Shown here one piece after another: positions 1 through 12,615 of a stretch of DNA of 64,000 bases. Source of the DNA: Atopsyche davidsoni (lineage: Eukaryota > Arthropoda > Insecta > Trichoptera > Hydrobiosidae); contig JAILWY010000009.1 of NCBI GenBank assembly GCA_022113835.1, positions 5,121,501 through 5,185,500 of the forward strand, written 5' to 3'. How positions within the stretch are numbered: the first letter of the stretch is position 1; each line of letters opens with the position of its first letter. A program made the position numbers and the translations under genes. The notes under the pieces are model-generated. The model worked only from the letters and a program-made list of their open reading frames with translations. It was not told where the DNA came from and did no database searches.

Positions 1-2512
1 CCTTGACAAACAAAACTCACCCCTAAGAGGCAAAGCTCGTGCGTTTTTTTCAGTTTGGTCGCAGACGACCTGTGTTAAAATTGGACGAGCCGTTACAATT
101 TGCTTTAAAAAAATAATAACGATTTCCGGAGGTGTATCGCGATCCGCTATTGAGAGGTCTCCTGACGTTACGTTTGTAATTTATTCCAGATTGTCTGCAG
201 ATCCGTTACGCCGAGGCGCTTTCGGTCCGTTATGAATCTCGCATTAAAATGCAGATGAAATTTGCAACAATTACAATGGCCGGCTGTAATGGCTCCACCC
301 AGAGTAATAAGTAAGCGTTCCTCCTAATCAAATTACACGATTCTCAATCATAGATTAGCAAATGAAGTTATTTTTGATTGAATAAGCCGTTTACTTAATA
401 TTTCCATTCAAAAATATTGCACAATTCACAGTGAATTCATTATTATGTCAGAATTGTTCACAATTTGATTGTAAAACGTTTTGTCGAATTTTGCGTCAAA
501 AATGATATCTCTTTGTAAATTCAAAGGAAATTAATATCATATATGATAATGCTCCGAAATATACAAATAGTCACGATGTAATAACTATGTGATACACAAA
601 TTATTCGTAATATGTGAGTCATAACTATTGCCTGTTAATTATTTAAAACCATGGGCCTTTGAAATCAGTACCATTCAAATGTCTAGAATATTATGGATTA
701 TTTATTGACTATAATTGAGGGTTCGTAGTTTTCATAAGATTATTTAATTATATATTATTTATATACAGTTATTTCATTTAAAATATACAGTGTGAGCGTT
801 GCATGTTTTCCGTCTCTTTATGTTTTTAATAATTATTATATAAATGTCTCGACACGGTATTTGTTTATTAGTCTGAAAAGGCAATTGAGTTGTTGACAGA
901 TATTCAGAACACTTGCACAAATAACCCATAAGAATAGAATAGTTTGATATTTTTCTAAGCATGTCATATTTCTTAAAAAAAATTATATTTATTTGTTAAA
1001 TTGTATACGCAGTTAAGTGATAATTGAAAAATGATTTGTGAGATGCGACTGTATCGGACAGGCCCCTATCGTCCGAATTCGTCATCGAAATGACAAAAAT
1101 ATCAACAAATGACATTGAATCACGGGACTCCGTGTGGCCCACTTCCGCCGGCGTGTTCGAGCCTGGCGAGGGTCCTCCCTCCCCGCTTCCTGTCCACAGA
1201 TAATGCATTATTTTTGCTGTTATCTCTGCCCATCAAATGTCAACAGTATCAGCCAGTTCTCGGCAAAATACCGAAGGGAAATGTCGTGTTGACAATAATC
1301 ACTCGTATTTTTTTGGTCGTGCTAATATTTTGGATCGGGTGCACCTGTTTAATTTTGAGATGTTTGCAGTGGAGCTTTTCCGTGGTGAGTGTTTTATTTA
1401 CTTTTGTTATATTACAGATGTTTGTTGTTTACTTAGTAATTTGTCAAAATTGTTAACCATTACTGAGATACGATAACCTCGTAAATTTATATTGATATAA
1501 AAATGAGACTTTACAATATTCATTAAAACCATCATCATCATAAAAGCTCCAATCTTTCTCACTTCTCTTGTGATCTTTTGCTGCTGCTTTGGGTTCTTCA
1601 ATGACCATATTCGATAGTCACAAGCCGTTGTTTCTCTTGTACTCATTCATTATTTTATTTTCTTATTCTTCTGCTTACCGAATTCAGTAAATATTTATGA
1701 TCGATCATTTGCACAGTGTAATTCCTTTCGTGTTGGCTCTATACTTTCCTTGTATTTTGTAAATATTTGTGCGTTGACAATAATTGTTTTTTCATGTTAT
1801 CGTTTCTATTGACAGCTTCCAAATATTTGTTAACGGTTGATTCCACAACACAAAAAATTATTTTGCCTCCACGTCATCTTTAATTATTGTTTGCTTTCAT
1901 AAAGAATTCAATCACAAGATGCAAATTAAATACAATTTGTTTATTTTTTTCTTCTGAATTATTTAGTGGCGTGCAACTCGGTTTATAAAATCATTACGCG
2001 CAGTCTGTGTCGTATTCTATCCATTGAGCCAATTTATTGCGTACAAATTATTTAGCATGTAGTGAGTATATAAAACACAACATCGCTTATTTTATTATTA
2101 TTCAGAAAAATATTTAATGATTGCATTTCTGTTCTCCGATTATAGCAATAATTACGCGTTTTAAGTAATTCCAAAAACAAGTAATTTAGTTTTCTCGAAA
2201 ACGCATTTAAACCAGTGTCTAATAAATAAAGTACTAAATATTATATTATGTTGATTAAAAACCTTTTAAATATTAACTAAACATGACTAATATTTGTGTG
2301 TAAAAGATAGTGTGTATAAAGAAATATACTTGGACATTCATTTTGATAAACATATAGATAAGTTCAACAGCACAGTAGTGCCAATCCATGAATCACTAAG
2401 TCGTTAATTTTCGCGCAATACGTATCAGGTACGATAAACCTTCGTTACTGTTATTATCTACTACATTCTTCCGATTTCTCGGTAATCTGATAAAAGCATC
2501 GATCGATTCTCT
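1..2512. other. upstream non-coding sequence
   Basis: AT-rich DNA with no supported gene. 1030-1260 is a GC-balanced block that stands out and could be regulatory; 1-330 is similar but weaker. Overlapping short ORFs on both strands between 996 and 1646 have no domain or splice support. Confidence 0.5.
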
Positions 2513-2853
2513 AGTAAAAGGATCGGTATTGGAGTAGCGGACTTGAAATAATTGCGGAGGGATGTGCTCTGGAAGTACTTTGTCGAGGTCGGGAGGCTCT
2601 TGGTAGTGTTTCTGCAGAAGGAGTATCAGATCTAATCACCAGACCTTTGTAAGGAAAATATTATATAATAATGCTATTGGGCAGCAGTAATACGCAGACT
2701 TTACCTTCCAATATAAAACTGCGGTGTAGAAGGACCCGGGGAACCACGACACTATTTTCCCCTTTGAAAACCATGAACACTGGATCAGCATGAGTACAGG
2801 CTCAGTGAAATGGTCGCCAACCTCCTCTGAGGAGAGGCACTTGATGAAGAAGG
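2513..2853 (+). repeat. dispersed repeat family R1, copy A
   Basis: About 340 bp that match, in reverse orientation, the segment at 3385-3702: shared blocks include GGATGTGCTCTGGA, GCTATTGGGCAGCAG, TTCCAATATAAAACTGC and GGTCGCCAACCTCCTC. Further partial copies lie at about 13125-13289 and 23952-24078. Its class is unknown to me. Confidence 0.75.
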
Positions 2854-3384
2854 TTCTCCGGGGCCCCGTTCAGCGTGCGGGGTCAGTAATTAAAGCTAAT
2901 CAGGATGATGCCCAGACACCGCGACCCAGAGCCCTCGCCCTCCCACCCATGCTCATTTCATTTGTTCAAGCCCACGCTCGTGCACTTGGCGGATTGTTGC
3001 TTTTTGATTCATTTTATTTCCTCCAATGTCATTTTATTAGCTCCAATGTAATTTTTTTTTCGTGCGAATTCCACGACCCGAGAAATTCCTGACGCAAATT
3101 CTTTATTAAGTGATTGTCCACTTTAAATTTAATGATTAAAAGCTTAGCGCACTGTAAAAATATATTCAATAAACTTTCAACATACAAAAATAAATGAAAT
3201 GTTGTTATATCTGTCGTACAGTTATTTACTTGTCAATATTATTTTTTTATCTGGAAAGTGTTTTTTTCTTTTATAAAACCAATTCTATATAAATATTTAA
3301 ACATAATTGATAAGATGAAGTGAAAAATAACCAACAAATGCATTTGTTTCTGCGACGTTGTACTTCATTAGTATCATTATTTAT

Positions 3385-3702
3385 CTTCTTCATCAAGTGC
3401 CTTTCATCAGAGGAGGTTGGCGACCATTTCACTGAGCATATACTCATGCTGAGCGAGTGTTTACGGTTTTCTAAGGGGAAAATAGTGTAGTGGGTCCTTC
3501 AACACTGCAGTTTTATATTGGAAGGAAAAGTCTGCGTATTGCTGCTGCCCAATAGCATTATTATATAATCCTTTCCTTACAAAGCTCTGGCGTTTAGATC
3601 TGATACTCCTTCTGCAGCAAGCTACATAAACAATAGTAGGAGCACGTCCAGAGCACATCCTTTCACAATCAAGTCCACTACTCTATTACCGATCCTTTAC
3701 AC
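3385..3702 (-). repeat. dispersed repeat family R1, copy B (inverted relative to copy A)
   Basis: Reverse-complement match to 2513-2853 over almost its full length, with scattered substitutions and small indels. The two copies flank about 530 bp in head-to-head orientation, forming a large imperfect inverted repeat. Read on the minus strand it keeps an open frame of 65 codons with the block IGQQQYADFSFQYKTAVLKD, which is similar at amino-acid level in copy C. Confidence 0.75.
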
Positions 3703-4596
3703 GCTCAGGGTACAGAATGGCAGCCATGCACGAGCAACAGAATGAGGAGAGTGGGGAGGAGGATCATTTTTTATAAAAAGTTGATATCGGATCTAAATGG
3801 TGATATCTAAGACCCCGCAGTCATTAGAAGGCTGGGTTTACACTGAAGCGATTACTGTATGTGTGCATACAAACTGTGATTAAATATGTCATACGCCAAA
3901 AAACTTGTTACCAATTATTTTTTCGTGAGTCATGGTAATTTATATAATTATCAAGCGCATTTTGTTTAAAATAAGACTATCGTTATACTGATTAAAATTA
4001 ATAATATATACAAATCATAATGTGAGTTCATCAGTCATTTGTAAGTGTGCATAGTTAATAATTGAAATAAAAAAGACAGAATAGTAAAAACGGTAAAAAA
4101 AATGGCATTCGACAGCTTAGGCGTTAAAGTATTATTATATATATATAGTAAATATCTGCTTGGGTTCCTTATATTATATATATGCTTTAAAACTGATAGA
4201 ATAAAAACACAATATTTTTTGTTATAAATAAATATTATTATCGTTAATAAGCTTCGTTTTAAGTATAAGTATTAATCTTCGTGACTTGACGCTGATGTTT
4301 ATAAAATTAGTTTTAAAAAAACGTAATTTGACGGTCCAGCACGGCTGCGGAGAAAATGAAAGAAGTTGTAACCAGCCGACCATCATGAACCCCGCCATTT
4401 ATTATTTTGGATCTTGGAAATATCATTCTTCCTTTTTACATTGTTTGTGATGTGATGGTTGACGTCGAGAAGACAGCGCAATATTTCAATTCAATGAAAA
4501 ATGATTCAGTACACACGGTGAATACAACGAGAGAACGAGCCACGTCACGCCTTTATCAAAAATTACTTTGAATATCATGCTCTTTTAAATTAAAAG

Positions 4597-4649
<53 letters not shown>

Positions 4650-5352
4650 CAAATGAAGCCTCAAAGCCTTTCTGCCCGATATTATTTTTTTATGGGATCC
4701 TAACCTAACATAACCCGTCCAATTAATTGCCTGCCTAGGCCAGCTTTATTATATCGCCCACTTTGGTTTGTGATAAAATCAAATTATTTATTACTGGTAT
4801 TTAGCGTCAATCTATTCAATGCGTCCTATTAGGAATTCGTATTATTTTCAAAAGTTCCCCTACAAACATTTGTTTCAGTTATTGTTTTGAATTAAAAACA
4901 AACCATTGAGAATGCTTAGTATTTATTTAAACACAGTGAATTCTTCGCGCTTTGACAATCATTCAAAACAAAACACCTATTAATATAAAAATACGTAACA
5001 TAAAATTCCGATCACTTTGAATATAAAATATTTATCCATAGAAAAATTTATAAATTAAAAACACGCCAGTTGGAGAACAAAAGAACAGGTCAATGAAATT
5101 TCGCAGCTGACAGCTTCATCGCGCGCTGCTAACGATCAAAATTACCAATGAATTTCATGGGGGCCCGATCAGGGGTTGGCAACCTTTTTTTCGGAAATTA
5201 ACCTGGATCACATTTTTTACGTATTTTTAGTCGAACTTCAGACTTCCAGTATCGACTGCATCTTGATAATTTTCAACAATATTATTTCTTGGGTTTTTTT
5301 TAATACTATTGCTATTATTACTCCCACGGTTTCATTGGAATCTGATTTAAGA
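3703..5352. other. AT-rich non-coding stretch
   Basis: No supported gene. Contains the TA microsatellite at 4598-4647. 4320-4560 is slightly GC-enriched. Confidence 0.5.
4598..4647. repeat. (TA)n microsatellite
   Basis: About 50 bp of uninterrupted alternating T and A. Confidence 0.95.
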
Positions 5353-5465
5353 TTAAAGGCAACTTACTACACACGTAGCTACAAAGTTTTGTCTAAAATG
5401 TAGGACGCTATTGGCAAGCTGCAAGTTGGTGGCGCGATATGTTGCTACGCGTGTAGAGGGCTTAA
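5353..5465. mobile_element. TIR MITE family M1, copy 1
   Basis: Left end TTAAAGGC...CTACACACGTAGC mirrors right end GCTACGCGTGTAGAGGGCTTAA. The interior has the family signature GTAGGACGCTATTGG and TGCAAGTTGG. Same family as 14917-15088, 42890-43092 and 61266-61404. No coding capacity. Confidence 0.65.
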
Positions 5466-7122
5466 CTATGACAGAAAGACAATAGTCCAACGTTTATAAT
5501 CATACATTTTTTTTATATTTACATAACGACAATATTACATGTATAATTAAAGTTAAGTGAAAACTTTAAATTCAGTTAAATGAAGCTTACAACAATGAAG
5601 TAAAGAAGCTTATCGCAGGTTGTCTAACTCTGCCACAAAAAAAACAAGCATTTCAAATAAAGCAGTGTAGCTACTTTTACTCAAGTATCTCTTGTTATGG
5701 TGATTGCTATCATTAGAAGTCTCTTGTATTAATTATATATTTTAAATACACAATATGCCCACAAATTCACGAAAAAAAACCTTTTTTTTTGCGGAACCCA
5801 AGTAAACCTGTGATTCAAACCTTAAAACATTATTTAATTATATTTTTTAATTTTTTTTTATTTAACCTACCCATATCAGTCGAAAGTTTTATAAAAAGCT
5901 TTAGAGTGCGCTTTGTTTACTTGGTGCAAATAAGCTAAGGAGGTCACACACTGAACGAAAATATTAGCAAAAAATTTAATATACACGTTTAAATCCCATC
6001 TTAAGTGGAACAGGGCAGGGCATCTGGGACGGGCTCCGAGAGGGGCGCATTGGACAGCACGGACTCTAATTTTAGACAGCACGATGCAGCATTGAATTTT
6101 TTTATCAAAAATCCCATCAAAAAATGTTAATTTTCTAATTCTAAATTTTAAAATTCTCTAATTTTTCGTTTATAAGGATTTTGGATCGAAAACCTTCACT
6201 AACCTTTGAGTACATTATCTGAAAATATTAGTTGTTTTCCACGTGCATTGAATGTGTTAATCTGCATTTTTAGATTTAATCTACACTTCGTGTGTCTGTG
6301 ATATATAATTTTCACGAAAAGTATTATCTACATATTGCATGCATCGTGATGATTCAGAATGTCTAGTATCTCTGTAATATGAGATGCCAGACTGAGTGGC
6401 CTCAAAAAAATATTTTTAGTAGATATATTTAAAAAAAACTATGCATTATTTTTACCGGGCTAGTATGAATATTATAAGCAAAGCGAAATTTATATTTTGC
6501 TTTAAAATATATGCATTCTTAATTTTCTTTAACTTTAACTTTAATAAAAAATACTGTCCCCAGAAGATGATTATGCTACTATTTTAGTTGTTTAAAAAAA
6601 ACATGTGCAAGTATCTTGTTTACTTTTTATCTATATATATAAAATATTTACACAATCTAAATATACAGTACTTATCGTAAATAGCTATGTGTTGAGCTGT
6701 GCGAATTTGTTATCCTACACATCTCAAAGTTTATCATATTAATCAAAAAATGTTAGGTATGGAATACGGCTACTTGTATTCACCTCTCCAAACTGTGTAT
6801 CGGGACGCAAATTTAACCGTGTAGATTGATTCGCGTGTTTTTTTCGTTCATTAGAAAAATAATCCAAGAGGCTGATATCAGAAACTATGCGCTACTTTGG
6901 TCGGGGGGTTCAACAGCGTTTAAGGCACTATGCCAATATAATATTATATGTATCAATTAATCACAAAAAATGTAAATAGCTTTTGTTAGGACATTAGCAT
7001 TGTGTTGACGATCTAGGGTCGGTTATATTGATTCGCACGTGCAAAAATGTACAGGGATGCGGGTCTGAATGCCGGCTGCACACTTCATTTCAAGTACAAG
7101 AACTATGTACTTAATAATGTAA
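5466..7122. other. AT-rich non-coding stretch
   Basis: No gene, only scattered short ORFs. 5990-6070 is a small GC-rich patch. Confidence 0.5.
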
Positions 7123-7204
7123 CTGCCTCGAGGTCCAGTGGTTAGTACGGTTGATTGCAGACTGCGAGGTTCCGGGTACAATAATAGGCGTTAATTTTTT
7201 TTAA
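7123..7204 (+). repeat. tRNA-derived SINE fragment
   Basis: Pol III-like A box (GGTCCAGTGGTTAG) and B box (GGTTCCGGGTAC) about 32 bp apart, followed by an AATAATAGGCG tail and a T run. This is the layout of a tRNA-derived SINE head. Related B-box plus AATAA fragments occur at 25026-25075 and 47920-47972. Confidence 0.55.
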
Positions 7205-7639
7205 ATTGTGCTATTACTATTATTTTACTCCGTGTTCAAAGATGTGAGAGTCGTACTAGATAAAAATATTTTCAGGCGCGTGTTTTCCGCGACTTCTTTG
7301 CATAATGCGAGATGCTATAGATCTACCAAAATAGAAACTATCGCAATTGATGCAAACTGTTTTTTTTTTAATTTGGTTTTTATTTTTTCCCCTACCCTTA
7401 CAGAGCAGAGTGGTTATATACTCATCACGCAGATTACGTCTCTCGCTTGTGGAGTAAACAGTACTATTTTTTTTATATTGTAAGTGGTCTATTTAGGATG
7501 TTTTTTTGTCGTGTGAGTCTGTGATGTAATGTGCGGGGCTCGCCTCGGTGTGCGCCGGGCCTGTTCAGGCGAGTCCGCCGCCACCGGCACTCCGGACTCG
7601 CCGAGTGAGCGCCCGGCAGCGCGGACGTCAGGCGCCGCT

Positions 7640-7665
7640 CAGGTGTGCTCAGGTGTGCTCAGGTG
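7640..7665 (+). promoter_or_regulatory. three CAGGTG E-boxes at exact 10-bp spacing
   Basis: CAGGTG occurs at 7640, 7650 and 7660, one per helical turn, formed by a short tandem repeat of CTCAGGTGTG. CAGGTG is the core bound by Snail-type zinc fingers and some bHLH dimers in insects (established). Function here is inferred from position just upstream of the putative start. Confidence 0.45.
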
Positions 7666-7692
7666 ACACGGACCGAACGCGCGCTCTGAACA

Positions 7693-7731
7693 ATGCCAGA
7701 CGTCAAAAACCAGTTGAACGATCGCAGTTAA
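7693..7731 (+). other. short upstream ORF (12 codons) ending one base before the putative start codon
   Basis: ATG at 7693 reads MPDVKNQLNDRS and stops with TAA at 7729-7731; the proposed main ATG is at 7733. If both lie in the mRNA leader, the uORF would modulate translation of the main frame. Depends on the first-exon model. Confidence 0.3.
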
Positions 7732-7732
7732 T

Positions 7733-7760
7733 ATGAAGTGCTTTGTGAAAAACGATTTGA
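7733..7760 (+). CDS. MCF2L: putative first coding exon of the MCF2L-like gene (9 codons plus 1 base)
   Basis: ATG at 7733 opens MKCFVKNDL and leaves one base before a strong donor (TTGA|GTAAGT at 7761). The acceptor at 24652 needs exactly one preceding base, so the join makes an AAC codon and continues into TDGDTSS. The 24652 exon has no in-frame ATG of its own downstream of its acceptor, so an upstream start exon is required. The site sits at the 3' edge of the only strongly GC-rich island upstream of the gene. Against it: a one-in-three phase match can be chance, and a second good donor (CAAG|GTATGT at 7887) could instead end a non-coding 5' exon. Inference only. Confidence 0.45.
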
Positions 7761-10601
7761 GTAAGTCGGAGATGATACTGTAGTGTGGTGTGTTTTGCGG
7801 TAGTCGCGTCGGTTTTGGTTTTTGTTTGTCAGTGTGCACGGAGTTGATATTGTATTGACATCTCAATTGAAAGTATTATCTTCAAGGTATGTCAGCCTCT
7901 ACATCACATGTGCTGCTCAAATTAATTACAATCAACTGTAAGTTGTTGGCGTTCTTTCTTAATTTCATTCTCATGTGTTCATTATCTACTTTTATAAACG
8001 TGTAATTATCGAATATTTTGTTGTGGTCGTTATTTCAAACAGGATTGTGCGGCTTGTAATAGTTGACACGAAATGTAAGAGCAGGTATCCAATGTTCAAA
8101 CAAACGTAGTACGCCTATTCATAAAAAGACCAAGTTGTCAAACACGAAGGTTGTTATTCATTAGGTTTTTATTAAACGAGTATATATTTTAGACTGTACA
8201 AAAATATATTTTTCAAGACAATGTGTTTATTAGAAAAGATGTCACCTTGAATTCCAACTTGCTGGAAATTTTAAATAAGATCCCCCAGTATTCTTGAATG
8301 TTTTCACAGCTACCAAAAATACGAATTTTTATTCATAGTATTTTTAAAATTCAGTGAAAGCTATTTACTTTCTGAAGTGTCATTTTTACGTCAGTCAAAA
8401 CTGAGACAGTGGCGTGCAAGTAACTAGTGAATTCCCCACACTGTCAGTTAATCGAAGATATCAAATCATAAAGACATATTTACTTTGAAATTTATGAAAT
8501 CGTATGTCATGATCATAGTATTGATTATATTTTGTAAACATATCGTCAGGGTCACCGCTACCGTTTTCAGGGTTTTTTAGTTAGCGTTAATTCAATCTGA
8601 ATTATTGAATGAAGATTTTCCTTTAATTTATAGAAAATGGACTTCATAGCAGAGAAACTCATATAAAGCATATGCGTAATTGATATTGAAAAGCATATTG
8701 TTGCCGTTTCGGTCAGTAAAGATCTTTTCAATTGTCAAACACGAGGTGCTAACTTTTTATTTAACAGGTCAATTCAAAAATTTCAATCTTAATTTTAATT
8801 TGAAAGTTAAAATTTTTTTTACAAAATAAAATAAATGATTAATAAAACCTTTTTCGTTTGCATACAATTTATAATTATATATTCGTAAATAATAAATAAT
8901 TTCTGATGTATATATTGTCAGTTTGATTTGAATATAAAAAAAAAACATTTATTATGTCGTGCCCATGCTTCCGTACATAAAATAACGGTGCAAAAATAGA
9001 ATCCTATCTAGTAATAAGTATTAAATTTTTTTGTTAAAATAAGTACCGTTGGAATAAAACAATACTTGTTTTATTAAGAGTAAATGTATTTTAAATTAAT
9101 TAATTGTGCAATTGAATTAATTGTGCATCCAATTCAATTGGTTTATTTGCAATTAAATTCTAGCAATTACACTCGATATATAGGCCAGTGGTGTATGCTA
9201 TCTTTTTATGCGGGTTATACAATTATTCCATAAATAATCTTTTATAAAATAAATTTAAATTTATACTTTTCATTGATATTTTGTAAAAGTAAAAAGAAAC
9301 ATATTTAATGCAAAAAATAACATCTTAAATTTGCAAAAAATACTTTTTAAAATTTTCAAATGATACCTAGTTTTATTTCGAAAGATATCAGTTTTGATGA
9401 ACCTAATTTTGCAGGGCAAGCAATGCATATTTTTTATTGCACTGACCGCTCGCTGCTGATATAAACACACGTAGATAGTTAAATCTATCAATTGGGATCT
9501 ATTGCTTCGATCTTCCATTATAAGCCATTAACGGTTGAATGAATAGCATCAAGTTATAGTTACATAAATCTTTCTGATAATAATTGGAGGTCTTGTTTCG
9601 TTATTACAGATCGCAAGGATATTAATTATATCTAATAAGAACGTCCATTTATTATCCATAGCAAATCCAAGAGCTACACTAGACACGTTACAATTACAGC
9701 CACGCTCTTCTATCGGCATTTGAAAAATAATAAAGTGTAACCTTTAAATTTTCAGTACAAGACAAATTTGATCCTATTTTTTTTTTATTCTATCTCATTT
9801 GTATTTTCTTTCCTATGCTTTGTCTTCAATTCTATAAAATTTCTCCGGGGACAGATTCATAGCCTCGTAACCCTTGAAGTTATGAATATATTTATTCTTA
9901 ATAACCATCTGTATGCTTGAGTCTATCTTGTCTTGTATCCCAGGAGCTTTCAAAAACGTCGATTACAAAAATCGTTATGTTCAATACATTTCTAAATAAT
10001 GGAAATTGTTGTCTTTTTTAAATATATGTTTGCATCGAAATGAAGAACGATAATAATATTTTATTAATAATAATAGAAGCGTCATTGGAAGAAATATACT
10101 ACAGTAAGGGCCGAATGACTACTGCGTCTCTTATTGTGCAAAAATGCTGGTGGAATAATTGGGTCTTTAATTTCCGAGAAAAAACCAATTGTTCACTATG
10201 AACGTGCGATTTGACATCGTTGCTTTTATTAGTTTTATTAAAGAAAATACACGTGAATTGAAATTTGGATCTGGGAATGGGATCTTACGTGTAATTCCAC
10301 AATAAAAAATACTATCCCCGAATTATTAAAACACTATCGGATATATTAACTTCAAGGTGGAATAATTTTGTATTAAATAATTGCAGAGATTGGCAGTATA
10401 CAGGCGATTAAATATGTTTTTAAAAACATAATTTTGACGATTGATAAATAAACGTGAAATATATTTAAATAATTTCTTGTTAAAAGAAAATTTAACTTTT
10501 GTCTTTTGCCTAAAGGTATGAACAAAAAATCATTACGACATCACCAACAAACTAATTTAACACTAAAAAATACATAACTACCAACTCGCTCACATAATGT
10601 G

Positions 10602-10632
<31 letters not shown>
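10602..10632. repeat. (TA)n microsatellite
   Basis: About 30 bp of alternating T and A. Confidence 0.9.
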
Positions 10633-10633
<1 letters not shown>

Positions 10634-11527
10634 CAAACAGTCGCTTCGATAAAAACATACTGGTATGTATATATGCTCAGCAAACGTAATGAGTTTTGTC
10701 TACTTGTCAAACACACCTATCATTTTACTGGTCGAAGGAAACTAGGATGTATAAATATGTAACCTTGGTAACACGTGTATTCTATCAATTAAAGTTTATT
10801 TATACTGGGTTGGATGTTGTTTTTTCAGTAAATCTCAGGACGTCAATTTGTCAAACACAATGTTTCACTATTAGTTACTTCAGTCGTGTTTCTTACGAGT
10901 GCTGTCAATCTACATGTGACATATTAATAATCACGCTTCCATCGTATTGATTATTGTAAAATTACTGTTATATAATGTATATTAGATTTTTCATGTTTTT
11001 CTTTGTGATATGTATCTTTTGGTACGTATTACAAAACTATAAACCATTCATGCATTTCCGAAATTTATTTATAAAATAATATTATTTTATCGTATGTATC
11101 ATTTGTAGATGTTTTTTAAAAATTATTAAACGAAAAAAACATGTAATTCAAAACAAATATATAAAATCTCGTGAAATAAAATCAGAAACCGGTTCATAAA
11201 TTAATAAAAAGTTTACGCATTACTACATAATAACTTTCACAGATTAAACATTATAAAATAAATTTTAATTCAGTTCTGAGTCGAAAGAGCACTTAGGGAT
11301 TATTGACTATTCAATCAATTTTCTTTTATTCCACGAATGAGAGACAAAATGCTCAGACGATTTCAGCACGAAGAGTTTAATACTATACCACGCTGTAAAG
11401 AGGCAAATAGGAAATTTAAGGTAGCGAGCATTAAGGTATGTCTAAAAAGGGTTTTCTATAAAGATTTTCCTTCTCATTGAACGTGTAGACAGTTTATAAA
11501 TTTTACAGAATTTAAAAAAATATATAT

Positions 11528-11590
11528 CGCTCCAGCTGTATTCGAACTCGAGATCTTACTATCGGCAAGATGCAGATTGATCAATAAGGC
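11528..11590 (-). repeat. possible tRNA-like SINE fragment
   Basis: The minus strand carries a B-box-like GAGTTCGAATACAGC. No convincing A box. Weak. Confidence 0.25.
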
Positions 11591-12267
11591 AGTTAGTTGA
11601 AGGCTCTTAAAAAAGAGTTAGGTACTATACTTCATTAAATTCACCCAAGTCTGGATGTCTTCCGCATGCAGTCTACATAAGACCGTTGATAACTAAGCAG
11701 ATTAAGTGCCTATGCTTACGTGAATCGCCCGTTCTGTGTTACATCAGCATCCCCGTGATGTAAATAAGCAATATAAATTCTACCATCATATTGTTCTCCA
11801 TTCGTGGCGGCCGAAATAAAATTGCGAACTACCGCTCTTATAACAATAATTCCGATCGAATCTCGTCCATAATTTGTTGGGTAATTTTCTCAGATCCGAA
11901 TCTGGATATTATTAAGCCGGGCGGTGAAGTCGCGATTATGAAAGCGAGAGTTATTCAACTATAAACTTGGGGCGCGATGACCCCGGCAGCCGGAGTCGCT
12001 GGTCCACTGCGGCAGGTACCACCAAGGAGACATTACAGACCACCGCAGAGCATTCCGTCTCCGTCAGTGCTAGTGATGGGCACCACCGACGCATTCTGAC
12101 AACCGACCGAATTCGATTATTTAGTGAAATACTCGAAAATCAAATGATATTCAAATTCTCAATCAATCAATCGTCTTTGGCTTTAGCAGCGGTACAAAAA
12201 AAATATGTTTCTTTTCTTCAAACGCTTTCATACTGGCTAGGTGGCGTGTGTCACCATGTAGTTGTAT

Positions 12268-12615
12268 TTATGTGGAGTGGTGTGTGGGTGGGAGGAGGGT
12301 GGGGGGATTTGGAGGAGTTGGTGGGGGGGGTGGGGGGATGGCTTTTGGCCTTTTTTTATATAGGCAATCTTCTAGGTTGTACTCTAGAAGGTGGCTGATC
12401 GAGGGGTTTGGGACAAGGGATGTCGATGTTTGGAAGGAGTGGGCGAGGTCGATGATTACCTCGTGGATCGTCTTGGTGTTTGTATCCCTGTGGAGTTGGG
12501 CATTTTGGACGAACCACGGGGCGTTCATCGCCCATCGGAGGACTATGTTTTGAATGGTTTGAAGGGGATATTCAAATTCTGTGTAACTTTTTTTGAAAGT
12601 GTTTTTCTCCTGCAT
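12268..12615 (-). pseudogene. Jockey-clade LINE reverse transcriptase remnant (ORF2 C-terminal region)
   Basis: The minus-strand frame contains YPLQTIQNIVLRWAMNAPWF and QNAQLHRDTNTKTIHEVI, the conserved block near the C-terminus of Jockey/CR1-type ORF2 proteins (Q-N-x-x-L-R...N-A-P-W-[FY]-V...[LI]-H-R-D...[TI]-[VI]-x-E-x-I). It then runs into a Pro-only tract encoded by G-rich low-complexity DNA at 12271-12342. No RT catalytic motif or endonuclease is present, so this is a dead fragment. The + strand ORFs over the same bases are shadows. Confidence 0.7.
12271..12342 (+). repeat. G-rich low-complexity tract with G-quadruplex potential
   Basis: Many runs of three to nine G (GTGGGTGGGAGGAGGGTGGG and following) separated by one to several bases. 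At least four G-runs lie within 30 bases, so an intramolecular G-quadruplex is possible. It adjoins the 3' part of the LINE remnant. Confidence 0.7.

Larger units (their letters stand above)
7520..7890 (+). promoter_or_regulatory. GC/CpG-rich island, putative promoter and 5' leader of the MCF2L-like gene
   Basis: The stretch 7520-7700 is markedly GC- and CpG-rich in an AT-rich neighbourhood. It is followed by a short upstream ORF (7693-7731), the putative start codon at 7733, and two good splice donors (7761 and 7887). I see no clear TATA box; a TCAGTG initiator-like motif lies at about 7830. The promoter role is inferred from position and composition. Confidence 0.4.
7891..11900. other. intron 1 (proposed), 5' part
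   Basis: AT-rich, no supported exon. Holds four of the five TTGTCAAACAC motifs (8135, 8732, 10704, 10848), a TA microsatellite at 10602-10632, and a short stretch of nested direct repeats of AATTGTGCA/AATTCAATTG at 9100-9145. Confidence 0.4.

Noticed and set aside
1965..1977. Recurring AGTGGCGTGC 10-mer (also near 8410 and 19162)
   Set aside because: Shared core is short with unrelated flanks; probably the end of an old SINE but cannot be shown here.
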